Source: Multifurca ochricompacta
Taxonomy: Eukaryota > Basidiomycota > Agaricomycetes > Russulales > Russulaceae
Assembly (NCBI GenBank): GCA_022496185.1
Contig: WTXG01000155.1
Location: forward strand, 22,643 to 86,642
Length of the DNA stretch: 64,000 nucleotides
Direction of reading: 5' to 3'
The notes under the pieces are model-generated. The model did no database searches, was not told where the DNA came from, and saw nothing but the letters and a program-made list of their open reading frames with translations. Positions 12,058 to 23,424 of the stretch are shown in pieces. A program made the translations under genes and the position numbers. How positions within the stretch are numbered: position 1 is the first letter of the stretch; every line of letters starts with the position of its first letter.

Positions 12058-12570
12058 TTTTTTTTTTTTAAATCAATTTTATTAGCGCGCTTCAAGGCCA
12101 TGCCTAAATCGCACGCCTACTACCGGTACATAGTAACTATTGTTTGAACAGGGTGGAAGTAGAGTGAAACCCCTTGGTAGGGGAAAAAGTGGTGGAGAAG
12201 GAGCATGTGTACAAAGACAGTGGGGATAAAGAAAGTGGAGAAGAGAGGCGGGGTCAAAGTGTAAAGGTGAACTTACCCATACCACCCGACGTCACCGACT
12301 CAGACTTAATCTGGCTCACAAGGTCGTTTCGACGAAGGCCCACATGTCCTGAATAAAGGTAAGCAAGTCATCAACGAAGGGCTTGCGGGTGAAGAGGATG
12401 TGCCACGGCACAGGGTCTTGTTCCAGGGCCCAGTCAGGGAGAAACTGAAGAGAGTGTCGCCTGGCAGAGTAGAGGGGGCAATGGAGAGGAATGTGGGGGA
12501 AGGTAGCTGGGGTAGAGTTGTCGCAGGTAGAGAGGCGTGCGAGGAGAGGTTTATTGGTGTGGAAGCGCAT
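12058..12570 (-). mobile_element. 3' end of a non-LTR (LINE-type) retrotransposon with poly(A)
   Basis: A minus-strand ORF (about 12570-12316) contains HIPLHCPLYSARRHSL and LLTFIQDMWAFVE. This resembles the extreme C-terminus of fungal LINE polyproteins, where a Cys/His cluster ending HCPLY follows the RT/RNase H region. Downstream on the same strand is a pyrimidine-rich 3' UTR and an A-run (T-run at 12058-12069 on +). The last ~90 bases recur at about 38460-38550 with a similar A-run, as expected for 5'-truncated copies of one family. The protein assignment is tentative; the poly(A)-ended repeat is clearer. Confidence 0.5.
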
Positions 12571-13509
12571 ACACCCAGATCTTCCCTATCCGTGGCTGCT
12601 ATTCCAAATATAAAGGATAGCTCGCGCGCTAGCCGTCCCTTCATTTCCGGACTGGACCAAACATCACCACACAGATTGTAGCTTATTATCGAGTTTATGT
12701 CTATACATACACTCTTCCTACTCCTACTCAGGCATACCTCGTTCGTTCTGACGGGCACAATATGGGCCACAGGCTTCTGGCAGCAGAAACATTGGCACTA
12801 CCACCTATCCCATCCATTCAGAGCAGAAACACGTCAAAGTCCACTCTCTCTACCTTATGGATAGCGTTCTAGACGACGCTCACCTTGTAGCCTGCTCAAC
12901 CTCTTGCATCATCTCCTCGTCTCCTTCCTCACCCTCACATCTTTTATCATGTCTCATGCCACCCGCACCGTCATCCTTCAGCATTCCTCACAACAACTTT
13001 ATCTTGAGCCTGAACACCCGGTGAGCCACCTAGGATCGCATTTGTCCGCTGTGCTCTGCCTCAAACCTTACTCGTCTCATTGTGCCATTCCTGTGATTGG
13101 TAAGAATGATGATATTGACTGTGGTGCCACTTGCGCTTGCCCGATGTGATAATTGAAAGGACATTGTGTTATCACGGAATTTTGTTTTATTCAACTACCT
13201 TTCTGCTCATGTCACTTAGAACCACCGTCTTCTTCATTATTTCTTTCGCCTTACCCGCCCACGCATGGCTCCTTGTTTTTCTATGTATGCCACCTTACTT
13301 ACACTGTTTTGTGTACATTCATGAAATATACTACCGTGGCCATCACATGACCTTCAGCATAGACCATCACCTGACCAGTCTATCGTACCCACAGGTCTGG
13401 TAAGACGGACCTTCCCTTGCATTCGTCTCGGACGGTCTAAACCTACATCATTTCACACTTTTTCCCTTCCTTCAGGGGCTTTTCCCTCTCATGATCCAGT
13501 AGTTGCTAG
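12571..13509. other. Intergenic, no supported gene
   Basis: Holds the second copy (about 12613-12652) of the short repeat seen at 5725-5762. ORFs here show no family signature. Pyrimidine-rich stretches occur at 12890-12950 and 13160-13300. Confidence 0.45.
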
Positions 13510-13870
13510 TGTCGATATGAGCAGCAGCGAGTTAGATAAGCGCTACCTAGTTTAGTAGTGATAATTCAGTTTAGTTGGTTAAAACTGATAATATTATGTT
13601 TACCTAGTTTAGTAGCGATAACTGTGTGATGTAACGCATTAACTAAGTAAGGTAAGAGATAAGATAAGTAATACTCACTTCAGTTTAGTTGGTTAAAACT
13701 GAAGTGACAACTACACGAAGGGATGTCCTTAAATACTAAAAGAGAGTGTAATCCTAGTTTGTAGAACAATACTATCTAAGTCCATTGTCCTACAGTCACA
13801 AGAGAGAATAAAGAGCGTTTGTGGATTGTCCTTTATCAATCAGTCAAAGCACGCCACAAGCGTGCATACT
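13510..13870. repeat. Decayed LTR-like sequence related to the insert at 41859-42270
   Basis: Same block order as 41859-42270: 'gttagataag(c/t)gctacct', an 'attcagtt...aaaact' block, a second copy of that block inside a hairpin (CACTTCAG...CTGAAGTG at 13676-13706), then 'tgtccttaaatact'. The loops differ but the architecture is kept. Ends and TSD are not clear, so the limits are approximate. Confidence 0.6.
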
Positions 13871-13894
13871 GGATGCAATTCACCCCGCAGTTTG

Positions 13895-13970
13895 ACGAAT
13901 CACGTGATGTAAAGTAAACAACAGCAAACTCTGTTGAACCAAGATAGCGGTACAAGAGGTTCCGGGATAG
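13895..13970. repeat. Dispersed repeat, second copy at 38394-38455
   Basis: About 50 bases ('cgaatcacgtgatgtaaag' and on to 'aaccaagata') are identical to 38395-38445; both continue with 'ggttccggga'. This copy has an extra 'gcggtacaaga' between the two parts. Nature unknown; it contains 'ggttcgaca', a weak Pol III B-box resemblance only. Confidence 0.75.
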
Positions 13971-14329
13971 TGGTTCGACATGATTACGATCACGTGTAGA
14001 TAACACAACTCAAAAACGCGTTCATTTAGTCTAGTGGCCAATATAGTACATAGATCTGCTATAGATAAAGCACTTGCTACCACATTATTCTGCATCTAAG
14101 CTCTAAGTCTAATCAAGGCAAGATAGCTAGTAGTGATGTAGTATCTAGTACAAATTTGCACTATGTCTGTTCCATGAATTCAAGAACAAAGCGCAATCTT
14201 ATCACATTGGAGTCGTGTATTTCAGTTTTGGGCATTCAACAGCAGGAAACCATTTTTTTAGTACATAGAATAAAATATGCAAGCTGTATTATACATTACA
14301 TGGAATGTAGAAGTAAATCATCATGAATC
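13971..14329. other. AT-rich intergenic DNA
   Basis: No ORF or repeat structure that I can support. Confidence 0.4.
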
Positions 14330-14399
14330 TAAGTTCTTACCTTGGATTTGATATCCCATGGTATTCCGTGAGGTCTGTGCAGCCTCACGATCACCAGCG

Positions 14400-14938
14400 C
14401 GGGCCCAGGTGCATGGTCGTCATGTTCCTGTCTTCTCTAGATGTTGAACATCCTTTACCAGACGACTAGCATTGGCTCCGATGTCCTGCGACACCATGCT
14501 GTTGATCCAGATTCGATTTTTGTGCGGGAGTTGCGATCAGATAATCTTGGCTGCCTCAACAAGCTCGTCTGCCCATGACGAAAGTGCATTAATCTTGATT
14601 CATAGCTTTGATGGGAATGAGTAGCTATTCTGATGATTGTTTGAGTCATTGACGTACTTCTTCTCCAAGATCACTCTCATCTCCATCATTGAGCAGTTCT
14701 TGTACCTCTTCCATGTCAAGTTTGGCTGACGATGACATTTCTTCAGTACTCGTCGACATCACGCTCCGCAGCCGCTTGCCTAGCATCCCCTCAAGATCAA
14801 ACTCTCTCCATTGGCCTTCCACCAGCATATCTGGATTTCCTATCCAAATATGGTCATCTCCATCAGTGATACTGCCTTCATCTGGATCCAGGTGCTCAAC
14901 CTCCATCCCTTCAATATCACGTACAAGAGCAGGGTGGC
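14400..14938 (-). pseudogene. Eroded minus-strand ORF, family not recognised
   Basis: The clearest part is 14935-14646 on the minus strand: about 95 acidic residues (DIEGMEVEHLDPDEGSIT, then WREFDLEGMLGKRL and MEEVQELLNDGDESDLGEE). A possible GT-AG intron (GTACGTCAATG...ATCAG) leads to a segment with ALSSWADELVEAAKII, RIWINSMVSQDIGANASRLV and VQHLEKTG at about 14590-14420, interrupted by stops. I do not recognise the family. The 5' part of the reading frame is lost where element A's LTR begins at 14939. Confidence 0.45.
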
Positions 14939-15529
14939 TGTTACAATCCCTGCCAACCAACCCTATTTTCTTCCACCTCCCCAATAGTGACCCATCTTTA
15001 CCACCCACTCTCCACTTTATGATCGTGTCCCCGTCCTGGGATCCATCACGTGCCTTACTCCCCTCCCCGTGACTTGCTTTGAACTTGTTGACACGCTGTA
15101 CACCTATGTTTGGTCCCTTATCTCTTATCTTGTTATCTCTCTATCTTTACGTTCGGACACTTACTTAATACCCTATCAGAAGCCCGACTTTACGCCGTCC
15201 GCTTCCGTATATTTGGGCCCACTTGACTCCGATTCCTTATCTCATAGACGCCCATTCGATTACGTATATAAGTCCGCTGTAACTACATTGTAGACCTCAG
15301 ACTCGACTTATTGAATACATCAGTGCTTGTCTTCTGGACATCCCTTTGGTCTTTGACTCGTCCATCTCGGGGTTTCTGACTCCTTTCTGCTCAACATAGT
15401 CTTAGGGTACAGCCCCTCTGACTTTGACTCGTCCCGTCTCACTCCAAGAAGCCTTGTTGGTTTCTTATCCAATCCTGAATAGTACGCTGTCGCACAAGTC
15501 GTGCAGTACGTCCCGCACCGGACGTAACA
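14939..15529 (+). repeat. 5' LTR of element A
   Basis: 591 bp, starts TGTTACAATCC, ends GGACGTAACA. A TATA-like 'acgtatataag' at about 15263-15273 lies upstream of 'gtagacctcagactcgac', the likely start region; it is kept in every LTR of this family. No TGG-type tRNA primer-binding site follows the LTR. Confidence 0.95.
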
Positions 15530-17057
15530 TCAAGTCGAGTCTCTCACAGTGGCTTCCAGCCGCAGTCAGACCCTCTTCCGCGAAGAACTCATCGAACGCA
15601 GAGACGAGAATAATCTTTCACAGCAAGTACTTGGCTCTGCCGCCTGGAAAGACTTTGAATCCGAGTTTGGATACTACGTCTATCACGACGGAAGATACCA
15701 ACCAGTAGAATACGATGAAGAGAAAAGAGTTTGGTATTGTATCCGATACTCGGACAGCCGACACTCTTGGGTCACCACAGGACCTGCCCCACCTGAATTT
15801 GGACTAGGCCCGTGGAGAGAAAACCCTCCGGCCATTGTCACGGACTCCGAACCAGAGGAGTACGTAGAAGAACCCAGTGAAGAAGAAGCACCGGCATTAG
15901 CAGCGTCTATGTCTCCGGTTGCACCTAGAGTTGTCACGTCCAGAGCCCCTGCTTTGACAACTCCCCAGATATCAGTACAATCCACGAACACCGTCACCCC
16001 ATTTTATCAAACCATGTCCACCATTGCCGCCCAACTTCCAGACCCTGCCCCACCAGCCCCAGTGGCGGCACCACCAAACATCCCTCCCCCATCTGGACAA
16101 CTATCAGGAGTGTTGCCCCAAACGTTCACCGGGGACCGCTCGCAGAGCAAAAAGTTTATGTTGGAGTTCACGACCTTTAAAAACTTCAACCATGACGTCC
16201 CGCAGATTGTCAACCCATTTCAACGCGCCAACTTGTTCCTTTCACTAATTCGAGGAGATGCGGTTGACGACTGGACTATGGAACAGCTGGAGTGGCTGAA
16301 TGAACAGGTCAAGGTGGACGCCGTACCACAAGTGAGGGTCTTTGGGAGACCATCGCCGAGCGGTTTAAAGACGCGTTCATGGATGGGCAGGCCAAACAGA
16401 AGGCAGCCCGAGAGTTAAAGTCCCTTAGGATGGAGAAGGGCAAATTAGACGCATACGTCGCCAAATTCAGAAGCCTGGCGAATAGGGCCGGCTATGACAC
16501 AGACGAAGAGGCTACGCTGGACCTCTTTTCGCAAGGGTTGCCCAACCCACTAGTCAAAAATATAATCCAATTCCACCATCCCCATGACTGGGATAGCTGG
16601 GTCGATGCCGCCCGCCACAACAGCAGGACTACCTCGACTTCCAAACACGCTTTGGGATCGACACCAAAAAAGGGAAAACTCAGGATCAATGGAAGGCAGC
16701 CTTTGGAGTAAAGCCTGCCCACCATGCTCAGAGGGATCCAAATGCCATGGACACCTCTGCAGACCGAGCCCGAGCCCGGGCGACACTCACAGAAGATGAG
16801 CGACAGACACTGATGAAAGAGGGATGATGCTTCCGCTGCAAAGCGCTAGGACATATGTCCCGGGACTGTCCCAAAAAGGGGTACGCGTTGCCACCGCTAC
16901 CACAGCAGAAACCCCCATCCAGAATAATCCACCCACTGTGGACAAGCGGTCAAAAGAAGAGAAGGCTCAAGACATATGGGCTAATATGATGAAGGAAAGT
17001 GAGGAAGTACGCGCCATATTGGTAGAAAAGGCGTTTGCAAAGAAGGATTTTTGTTAG
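15530..17057 (+). pseudogene. gag: Gag of element A
   Basis: Capsid/nucleocapsid precursor. The frame opens immediately after a TAA that lies inside the LTR end (TAA CAT CAA ...) and has no ATG for more than 350 bases. The first conserved residues are VASSRSQTLFREELIE from a GTG at 15549. Capsid-like parts read TFKNFNHDVPQIVNPFQRANLFLSLIRG and DAYVAKFRSLANRAGYD. A frameshift lies near 16320. The zinc knuckle CFRCKALGHMSRDC (CX2CX4HX4C, 16828-16869) is directly preceded by TGA at 16825-16827 where element E has CGA. Gag ends at TAG 17055-17057, just after a T5 run. Confidence 0.9.
17048..17057 (+). promoter_or_regulatory. Putative -1 frameshift site at the gag-pol junction
   Basis: Gag frame GAT TTT TGT TAG. 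The pol frame (TTG TTA GGC TCA, then SAWARALHVTS) is -1 relative to gag and open across the same bases. The T5 run plus a stop within two codons is kept in elements A, B, D and E (TAG in A and E, TGA in B and D). It is not a canonical X XXY YYZ heptamer, so the mechanism is inferred. Confidence 0.5.
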
Positions 17058-20000
17058 GCTCAACCCCGTCGGCCTGGGCACGAGCACTCCATGTTACCTC
17101 TGTGTATGCTAGTCGATTCAAGTCATTAAAAATACCAGTCCATTTTGAAACTACACAGAGGACGGCCGATCGAGACATTCTAGTGGACTCCAGAGCCACG
17201 GATAACTTCATTCACCCACAACTAATCAGAACAATGGGTTTGGGAAGGCTGGCACTTCCCCAGGAAAAGAATATCTGGAATATTGACGGAACGGCCAATT
17301 GCGCTGGAAAGATCACTCACTACACGGACCTGAAAGTCCAGGTTGGAGAAGCTACGAAGAATATTCGTTTCCTAATTACGGATCTAGGAGACGAAGATCT
17401 CATTCTGGGATACCCATGGCTCGCTGCTTTGAACCCAAGATCAACTGGGCTGACGCGACGATGGATAAAGAATCATATCCCACCATCATCACGTCCATAG
17501 GCTATGATTATGCAGTCAGACATCTGATGATAAAAGCCACAAGTACAGAAGAAGACGACCCAGGTCGCTGTTATGCCACCAAAGCATCAGAACTAGCTCA
17601 AAAAGCAGTACAAGGGCAGACAGAAAAAACATACAGCGACGTAGTGCCGAGTACCTACCACCGGCATTGGAAGGTGTTTTCTGAAGAAGAATCCCAGCGC
17701 TTCCCACCCTCCAGACCATGGGACCATGCCATAGACCTACTTCCTGATACGCCGACAGCGATAGACTGCAAAGTCTATCCGCTATCCCAGTCCGAGCAGA
17801 CGACACTAACGGAGTTCCTTGAAGAACATCTGGCAAAGGGATACATTTGCCCATCCAAGTTGCCTTATGCCTCGCCATTCTTCTTCATCAAAAAGAAGGA
17901 TGGCAGGCTACGACCGGTTCAGGATTACCGGCGAATCAACGCATACACTGTGAAAAACGCCTATCCCTTACCGCTTATCTCTGAGCTCATTGACACCATG
18001 AGAGATAAGGCCCTCTTCTTGAAGATGGACGTGCGATGGGGTTACAACAACGTCAGAATCAAGGAAGGTGACCAGTGCAAGGCGGCGTTCAAGACAAACC
18101 AAGGGTTATTCAAGCCCAATGTTATGTTCTTTGGTCTCACGAACTCGCCGGCAACATTCCAGTCTATGATGAATCACATCTTCCATGATCTCATTCTCAT
18201 GGGGGAAGTAGTGGTTTATATGGACGACATCTTAGTAGCTACCTCAGACAATTTGGACCATCACCGAAATTGCGTACATCAGGTGTTGGACATCTTGCAC
18301 GAACATGACCTATATCTCAAACCCGCCAAATGTTCCTTCGAACAGCAAAGCGTTGAGTACCTAGGGGTTATCTTGGAGGAAGGACGAGTGCGCATGGATC
18401 CCGTTAAAGTACAGGGGATCCGGGAATGGCCTGTCCCAACCTGTGTCAAAGATGTCAGGTCGTTCATCGGATTTTGCAACTTCTACTGATGTTTTGTCAA
18501 GGGGTTCTCAGGTATCGTGCGACCACTGAATGATCTGTTGAAGAAGGAGGTACCATGGCACTGGGGTTTGACACAGCAACAAGCATTTGAACGGATTAGG
18601 GATCTAGTCGGCTCGGAGCCAGTACTCATCCAACCAGATCTAAGTCGCCCCTTTGAACTGGAAGTGGATGCCTCTCACTTTGCAAACGGAGCCGTACTCT
18701 ACCAGAGGGATGCCACACAAATCCTTCACCCAGTAGCATACTACTCTGAGACCTTCTCTCTGGCCGAACGAAATTATGACATCTGGGACAGGGAGCTCTT
18801 GGCCATAGTTAAAGCATTACGACATTGGCAACCTTACCTGGCAGGAGCTCCACATAAGACCATCATCCACACCGACCATTCCAACCTATTGTACTGGAAA
18901 GAACCCCATAAAATCAGTCGACGCGTGGCACGAGAAGTCTTGGAACTAGAAGAGTACAATTTCACCTTGAAACACATTGCCGGAAGCCAAAATGCCAGAG
19001 CAGATGCATTGTCGCGCAGACCAGATATGCATACAGGTGAGGACAACAACAATGACGTCACTGTTCTCCCAGAAGAGGTGTTTGCAAAAACCGCCATTGT
19101 CAGTCTTCATGATATGGACCTGTGGGCACAGGTCTCACAAAATATGAATCCCTCACTTTGCCGCTCATGGGCCGACGCACATAATTTGAAAGAAGTCAAT
19201 GGCCTCTGGTGGAAAGATGGCGATCGACTCGTTGTCACCGGTGGCGACAACATTAAGAGGGGGGTGATCCATTTTCACCATGATCTCCCCTCTGCCGGCC
19301 ACCCAGGCATTGCCAATACCTATGCACTTGCCAAGCGTGATTACTGGTGGCCCAATATGAAGAAGGATGTCGAGAACTATGTACAGGGATGCGCAGCGTG
19401 CCAAGCCAATAAGGTTAACACACACCCGAAAGTCCCGCCGATGCACCCCATTACCCCATCTCGTCGACCCCCTTTCAAACTATTGCCATGGACTTTATCG
19501 TCAAATTACCCAAGTCACAGGGTTTCAACACCATCCTCACGATCACCGACCACGATTGCTCCAAAGCAGCCCTGTTCATCCCCTGCAATGAGACCATTAC
19601 AGCTGAAGGAGTAGCGAAGCTGTACCTGAATCATGTATATCGCCACTACGGACTCCCCAGGAAGATTATATCCGACCGAGATACCAGGTTCACATCGGCA
19701 TTTGCTAAAGCCCTGTGCAAGACATTAGATATCGCACAAAATATCTTGACAGCTTACCACCCACAAACGGACGGGCAGTCCGAACGAACAAACCAGTGGC
19801 TGGAACAATACCTTCGGTTCTGGTGCAACGGTAGACAAGATGACTGGGTGGAATGGCTATCAACCGCGGAGTTCGCTCACAATTCATGGCCCAATGGGAC
19901 TACAAAAACCACCCCCTTTTCCCTTATCATGGGTTGGACCCCACGCACCATGTGGACAGATAAGCCCACCAATGTCCCGTCAGTAACCAGACAGATAAGC

Positions 20001-20554
20001 CAATGGGAGGAACTGCGGCGATCGGCCAATGAAAATCTGGTAAAGGCGCAACAGCTCCTGGCAGCACAGCCAAGCGCATTCACACCTTATCGGACCAATG
20101 ACTGGGTATGGCTCGAGGGCAGGAACATTCACACGTCACACCCCTTGGCCAAACTAGCGCCCCACGTCACGGACCCTTCCAGATCACAAGGAAGCTGTCA
20201 GACGTATCCTATGAACTGCAGTTGCCGCCAAAATGGAAGATCCACCCAGTCTTCCATGCCAAGCTTCTGACCCCTTACAAGGAAACCTCCATTCATGGAG
20301 AAAACTTCCCAAGACCCCCGCCTGACCTTATCGATGGCGAAGAAGAATGGGAAGTGGAGCGCATTCTAGACTCCAAGCGACAAGGCCGAGGGCATAAACT
20401 GCACTACCTAATCAAGTGGAAGGGATTCCCAGACTCTGACAACTCGTGGGAACCAGCCGGGATATCTCTGCTCCGGCCCTTATCTCGGAATTCCACATCC
20501 AACATCCAGAAGCGCCTAAGAATGCTTAAAAGAAACACCCCTCGACCCCATTGA
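17051..20554 (+). pseudogene. pol: Pol of element A: protease, RT, RNase H, integrase, chromodomain
   Basis: Protease motif is DSRATDNF (about 17188) instead of DSGA, a change at the catalytic Gly. RT (about 17890-18480) has [40 protein letters not shown] and YMDD at about 18220. A TGA at 18487-18489 interrupts [10 protein letters not shown]. RNase H runs from about 18650 ([31 protein letters not shown]). Integrase has the HHCC region (about 19300-19400), DFIVKLP...ITDHD, SDRDTRFTS and HPQTDGQSERTNQWLEQ, i.e. the DDE residues. The chromodomain (about 20335-20480) reads EWEVERILDS and LIKWKGFPDSDNSWEP; in this class it is thought to guide integration to modified histones. Frame breaks near 17450, 19490 and 20150 make it non-functional as it stands. 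Confidence 0.9.
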
Positions 20555-20604
20555 TTCCCCAGTACATGCTCTCTCAGCAACGTTCTAACACCAGCCAGTC
20601 TATC

Positions 20605-21783
20605 ATGTCTTTTGTCACCGCCAACGCTGCATCGATGCCTTCACCGCCACTGTTGCAGTGGTGGAGAACTTCCTTCCGCTCATCCCTCCACAGTCCCTCC
20701 TCCCCCATTGATTACGAAGCTGCTGAGGCCCGGGTTAAGAACCAGTCTCCAAACCGAACGACGACTTTGAACACAGCGAAGAACCACACCCAAATGACCT
20801 ACTGGGTATGGATTGGATGATGAGGTACCGGAATTCCCATTCTTCGCTAACAACCCCAACTCTTGACCTACTTCCCCCTTGAAATCACCATGGCTGATGG
20901 AAGTGTCGCCATCGCCAAATACATATTCTACACCAATGGAGGAATGGATGTGCTGGATGCATGAAGAAAGATGGCCCTGTCTATGGGGCCCCGGTCTATT
21001 TAGAGAAAGGTATACAGGACGTCTCCACCACACCATGACTGATGAGCAGCTCAGACATCTGGCTGCCGAAGACTCCCGCGCCTTTGCCATCGACGAGGTG
21101 CTGAACGATATGCGCCTTCCGCATCTCAAAGCCGAGGTAATGAGACTGCGGAAGAATCTGACATTGGCACGACGCTTAACAAACAATACAAAGAGCACGC
21201 AAAGATGATGGCAAGGCTGACGAACGGATGTTCCAAGTGGAACAGGAGTTGGTGGAGATCAGGAAGAGGCTGGAGAAAGGGACGCGTATCAGACTATCGC
21301 CGAACGGTACGCCGACACGTATGCACGACCCCTTCCCCCACGATCATTGGGGGCTGCCCCAAGGCTGATACCGAACCGTTTGAAATGCCGCGTATGCACG
21401 AGAACCCCCATGGGAGACATGCTGGCGATGCGATAGTAAGTACCACATTAGCTGGAACTGCCCCCTCAATCGCAAGTGGTGCGGCACTGTCGCAGCAACC
21501 TCCACTGGAGCGGTTCTGTATCTTCGCCGTGTGGGAGTGCCCCAACGATCGTCAATCCTCAGGATGGTGCGGCAAGTGCCTCCGCCACAACTCCGGACAT
21601 CTGACTGGACTGTCCGATCCATGACATGTGCCGCCTATGTGGCCAGCGCGGCCCATATGGGTTCCTTCGCACCCACCAATGTCCACAGGACGCAGACAAG
21701 GAGAATTACACATTGGACGATCGTAATGTAGCCGATGATTACTGGACTTAGTGCAGGATGATGATGGTACGAGTCGTTTCTAG
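20605..21783 (+). pseudogene. Extra zinc-knuckle ORF (ORF3) of element A
   Basis: Sits where envelope genes sit in some Metaviridae, but has no signal peptide or membrane segment. It starts MSFVTANAA and is broken by several frameshifts, yet the parts align in order with the copies in B, C and D: an acidic segment, HHTMTDEQLRHLAAEDSRAFAIDEVLNDMRLP, a helical EVMRLRKN...KMMARLTN...EIRKRLE stretch, then a Cys/His-rich region. Function unknown; nucleic-acid binding is inferred from the knuckles (see the B and C copies). Confidence 0.8.
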
Positions 21784-21814
21784 CCGGGTCTGCTAGAACC
21801 AGAAGAGGGGGTGA

Positions 21815-22402
21815 TGTTACAATCCCTGCCACCAACCCTATTTTCTTCCACCTCCCCAATAGCGACCCATCTTTACCACCCACTCTCCACTTCACGATCA
21901 TATCCCCGTCCTGGGATCCATCACGTGCCTTGCTCCCCTCCCCGTGACTTGCTTCAACCTTGTTGACACGCTGTGTACCGATGTTTGGTCCTTATCTCTT
22001 ATCTTGTTATCTCTTTATCTTTACGCTCGGACACTTACTTAATACCCTATCAGAAGCCCGACTCTACGCCGTCCGCTTCTGTATATTTGGGCCCACCTGA
22101 CTCCATTCCTTATCTCGTAGACGCCCATTCGATTACATATATAAGTCCGCTGTAACTACATTGTAGACCTCAGACTCGACTTATTGAATACATCGGTGCT
22201 TGTCTTCTGGACACCCCTTTGATCTCTGACTCATCTGTCTCGGGGTTTCTGACTCCTTTCCGCTCAACATAGTCTCAGGGTACAGCCCCTCTGACTTTGA
22301 CTCATCCCTTCTCACTCCAAGGAGCCTTATTGGTTTCTTATCCGATCCCGAATAGTACGCTGTCGCACAAGTCGTGCAGTATGTCCCGCACCGGACATAA
22401 CA
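21815..22402 (+). repeat. 3' LTR of element A
   Basis: 588 bp, starts TGTTACAATCC, ends CATAACA. Very similar to the 5' LTR with scattered substitutions and a few indels. Preceded directly by the purine tract at about 21801-21814. Confidence 0.95.
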
Positions 22403-22554
22403 GCTGACCAATGGGATGTTCCAAGTAGAACAGGAGTTGGTGGAGATCCAGAAAAGGTTGGAGATGGGAGACGCATACCAGACCATCACAGAAAGGTACG
22501 CCAATACCTATGCACAACCCCTGCCCCCATGATCATTGGGGGCTGCTCTGCGGT
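22403..22554 (+). repeat. Fragment of ORF3 from another A/B-type element
   Basis: Starts exactly at the end of element A's LTR and reads LTNGMFQVEQELVEIQKRLEMGDAYQTITERYANTYAQPLPP, matching ORF3 residues in B (about 29107-29235). It is cut at 22554 by the start of a hAT-like end. It shows that another element copy once lay here. Confidence 0.85.
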
Positions 22555-22847
22555 TAGTGTTTAAAGGTCCGGTCCGGTCTGGTTTTTCGACCATAATGGG
22601 ACACAACCGGCAACCGCAACTGGTTGTCAGTTGCACCTTATGTCAGATAACCGGACCGGACCACAAAAAGACCGAAAAACAGTCCTTTTCAGTCCGGTTG
22701 CCGGTCCACAACCGGTCCAAACCGGTCCTACAATATGAAAATTATGTAATAAGAATATAGTAGTGTAGTAATAGTCATATCATAATGAGAATGACATTTA
22801 TCAAAGAGCATATAGAAATGCTGACCCACATGCCAGAAAATTAATGG
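22555..22847. mobile_element. Truncated hAT-like end
   Basis: Begins TAGTGTTTAAAGGTCCGG, a start typical of hAT termini, and continues with many ccggt/accgg motifs on both strands, a common subterminal pattern. It ends abruptly at the B LTR (22848). The other end is not in the window, so no TSD can be scored. Confidence 0.5.
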
Positions 22848-23424
22848 TGTTACAAACCCCGTCTCTTCCCGTTTACTTTTTCTTGCCCAACGATAACCCC
22901 TCCCTGCCGCCCACGCTTCACTACCAGATCACGTCTCCATCGTGGGATCCGTCACATGCTCTTCACCCATCCACGTGACCCTGTTGCTTACTTGTATTTG
23001 TTCGTTATCACCTATGCTTATCGCTTATCTCCCTATCATACGACCGGACACTTACTTAGTTCCCTATCAGTAGAAGCTAGGCTTTACGCCCTCCGCTTCC
23101 GGATATTCGGGCCCACTTGACTCCGCGATCCTTATCGATAGACGCCCGCCTCCTTACGTATATAAGTCAGCTGTAGTTTACACTGTAGAGCTCAGACTCA
23201 ACTTATTGAATACATCGGTGCCTGTCTTTTGGACATCCCTTTGGAACTCTGACTCGTCTGTCTCAGTGCTTCTGGCACTTTCCGCTTAACATTGTCCCGA
23301 GGATCAGCCCTCGGAACTTTGACTCACCTCACCCGAACTCCAGGAGGTCCTATTGACTTCCGACCTGTATCTGTAAACGAGCTGTCACACAAGTCGTGTG
23401 GAACGTCCCGCACCGGACGTAACA
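22848..23424 (+). repeat. 5' LTR of element B
   Basis: Starts TGTTACAAACCCCG, ends GGACGTAACA. TATA-like 'acgtatataagtcagctg' at about 23156-23173. Diverged from A's LTR in the 5' third but similar in the 3' part. Confidence 0.95.

Larger units (their letters stand above)
14939..22402 (+). mobile_element. Ty3/Gypsy chromovirus, element A (two LTRs, decayed)
   Basis: LTRs at 14939-15529 and 21815-22402, both TGTTACAATCC...TAACA. Internal order: gag, protease, RT, RNase H, integrase, chromodomain, an extra zinc-knuckle ORF, then a purine tract (agaagagggggtga) against the 3' LTR. This is the Metaviridae chromovirus order. The flanking pentamers (gtggc left, gctga right) do not match, so the two ends do not descend from one simple insertion. 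Several TGA codons replace CGA/CGG and frames shift repeatedly. Confidence 0.95.

Noticed and set aside
13895..13970. SINE with Pol III promoter
   Set aside because: Only a weak B-box-like word, no A-box or tail; kept as an unclassified dispersed repeat.
20605..21783. Envelope gene turning element A into an errantivirus-like retrovirus
   Set aside because: Right position, but no signal peptide, furin-type site or membrane segment; Cys/His knuckles point to nucleic-acid binding.
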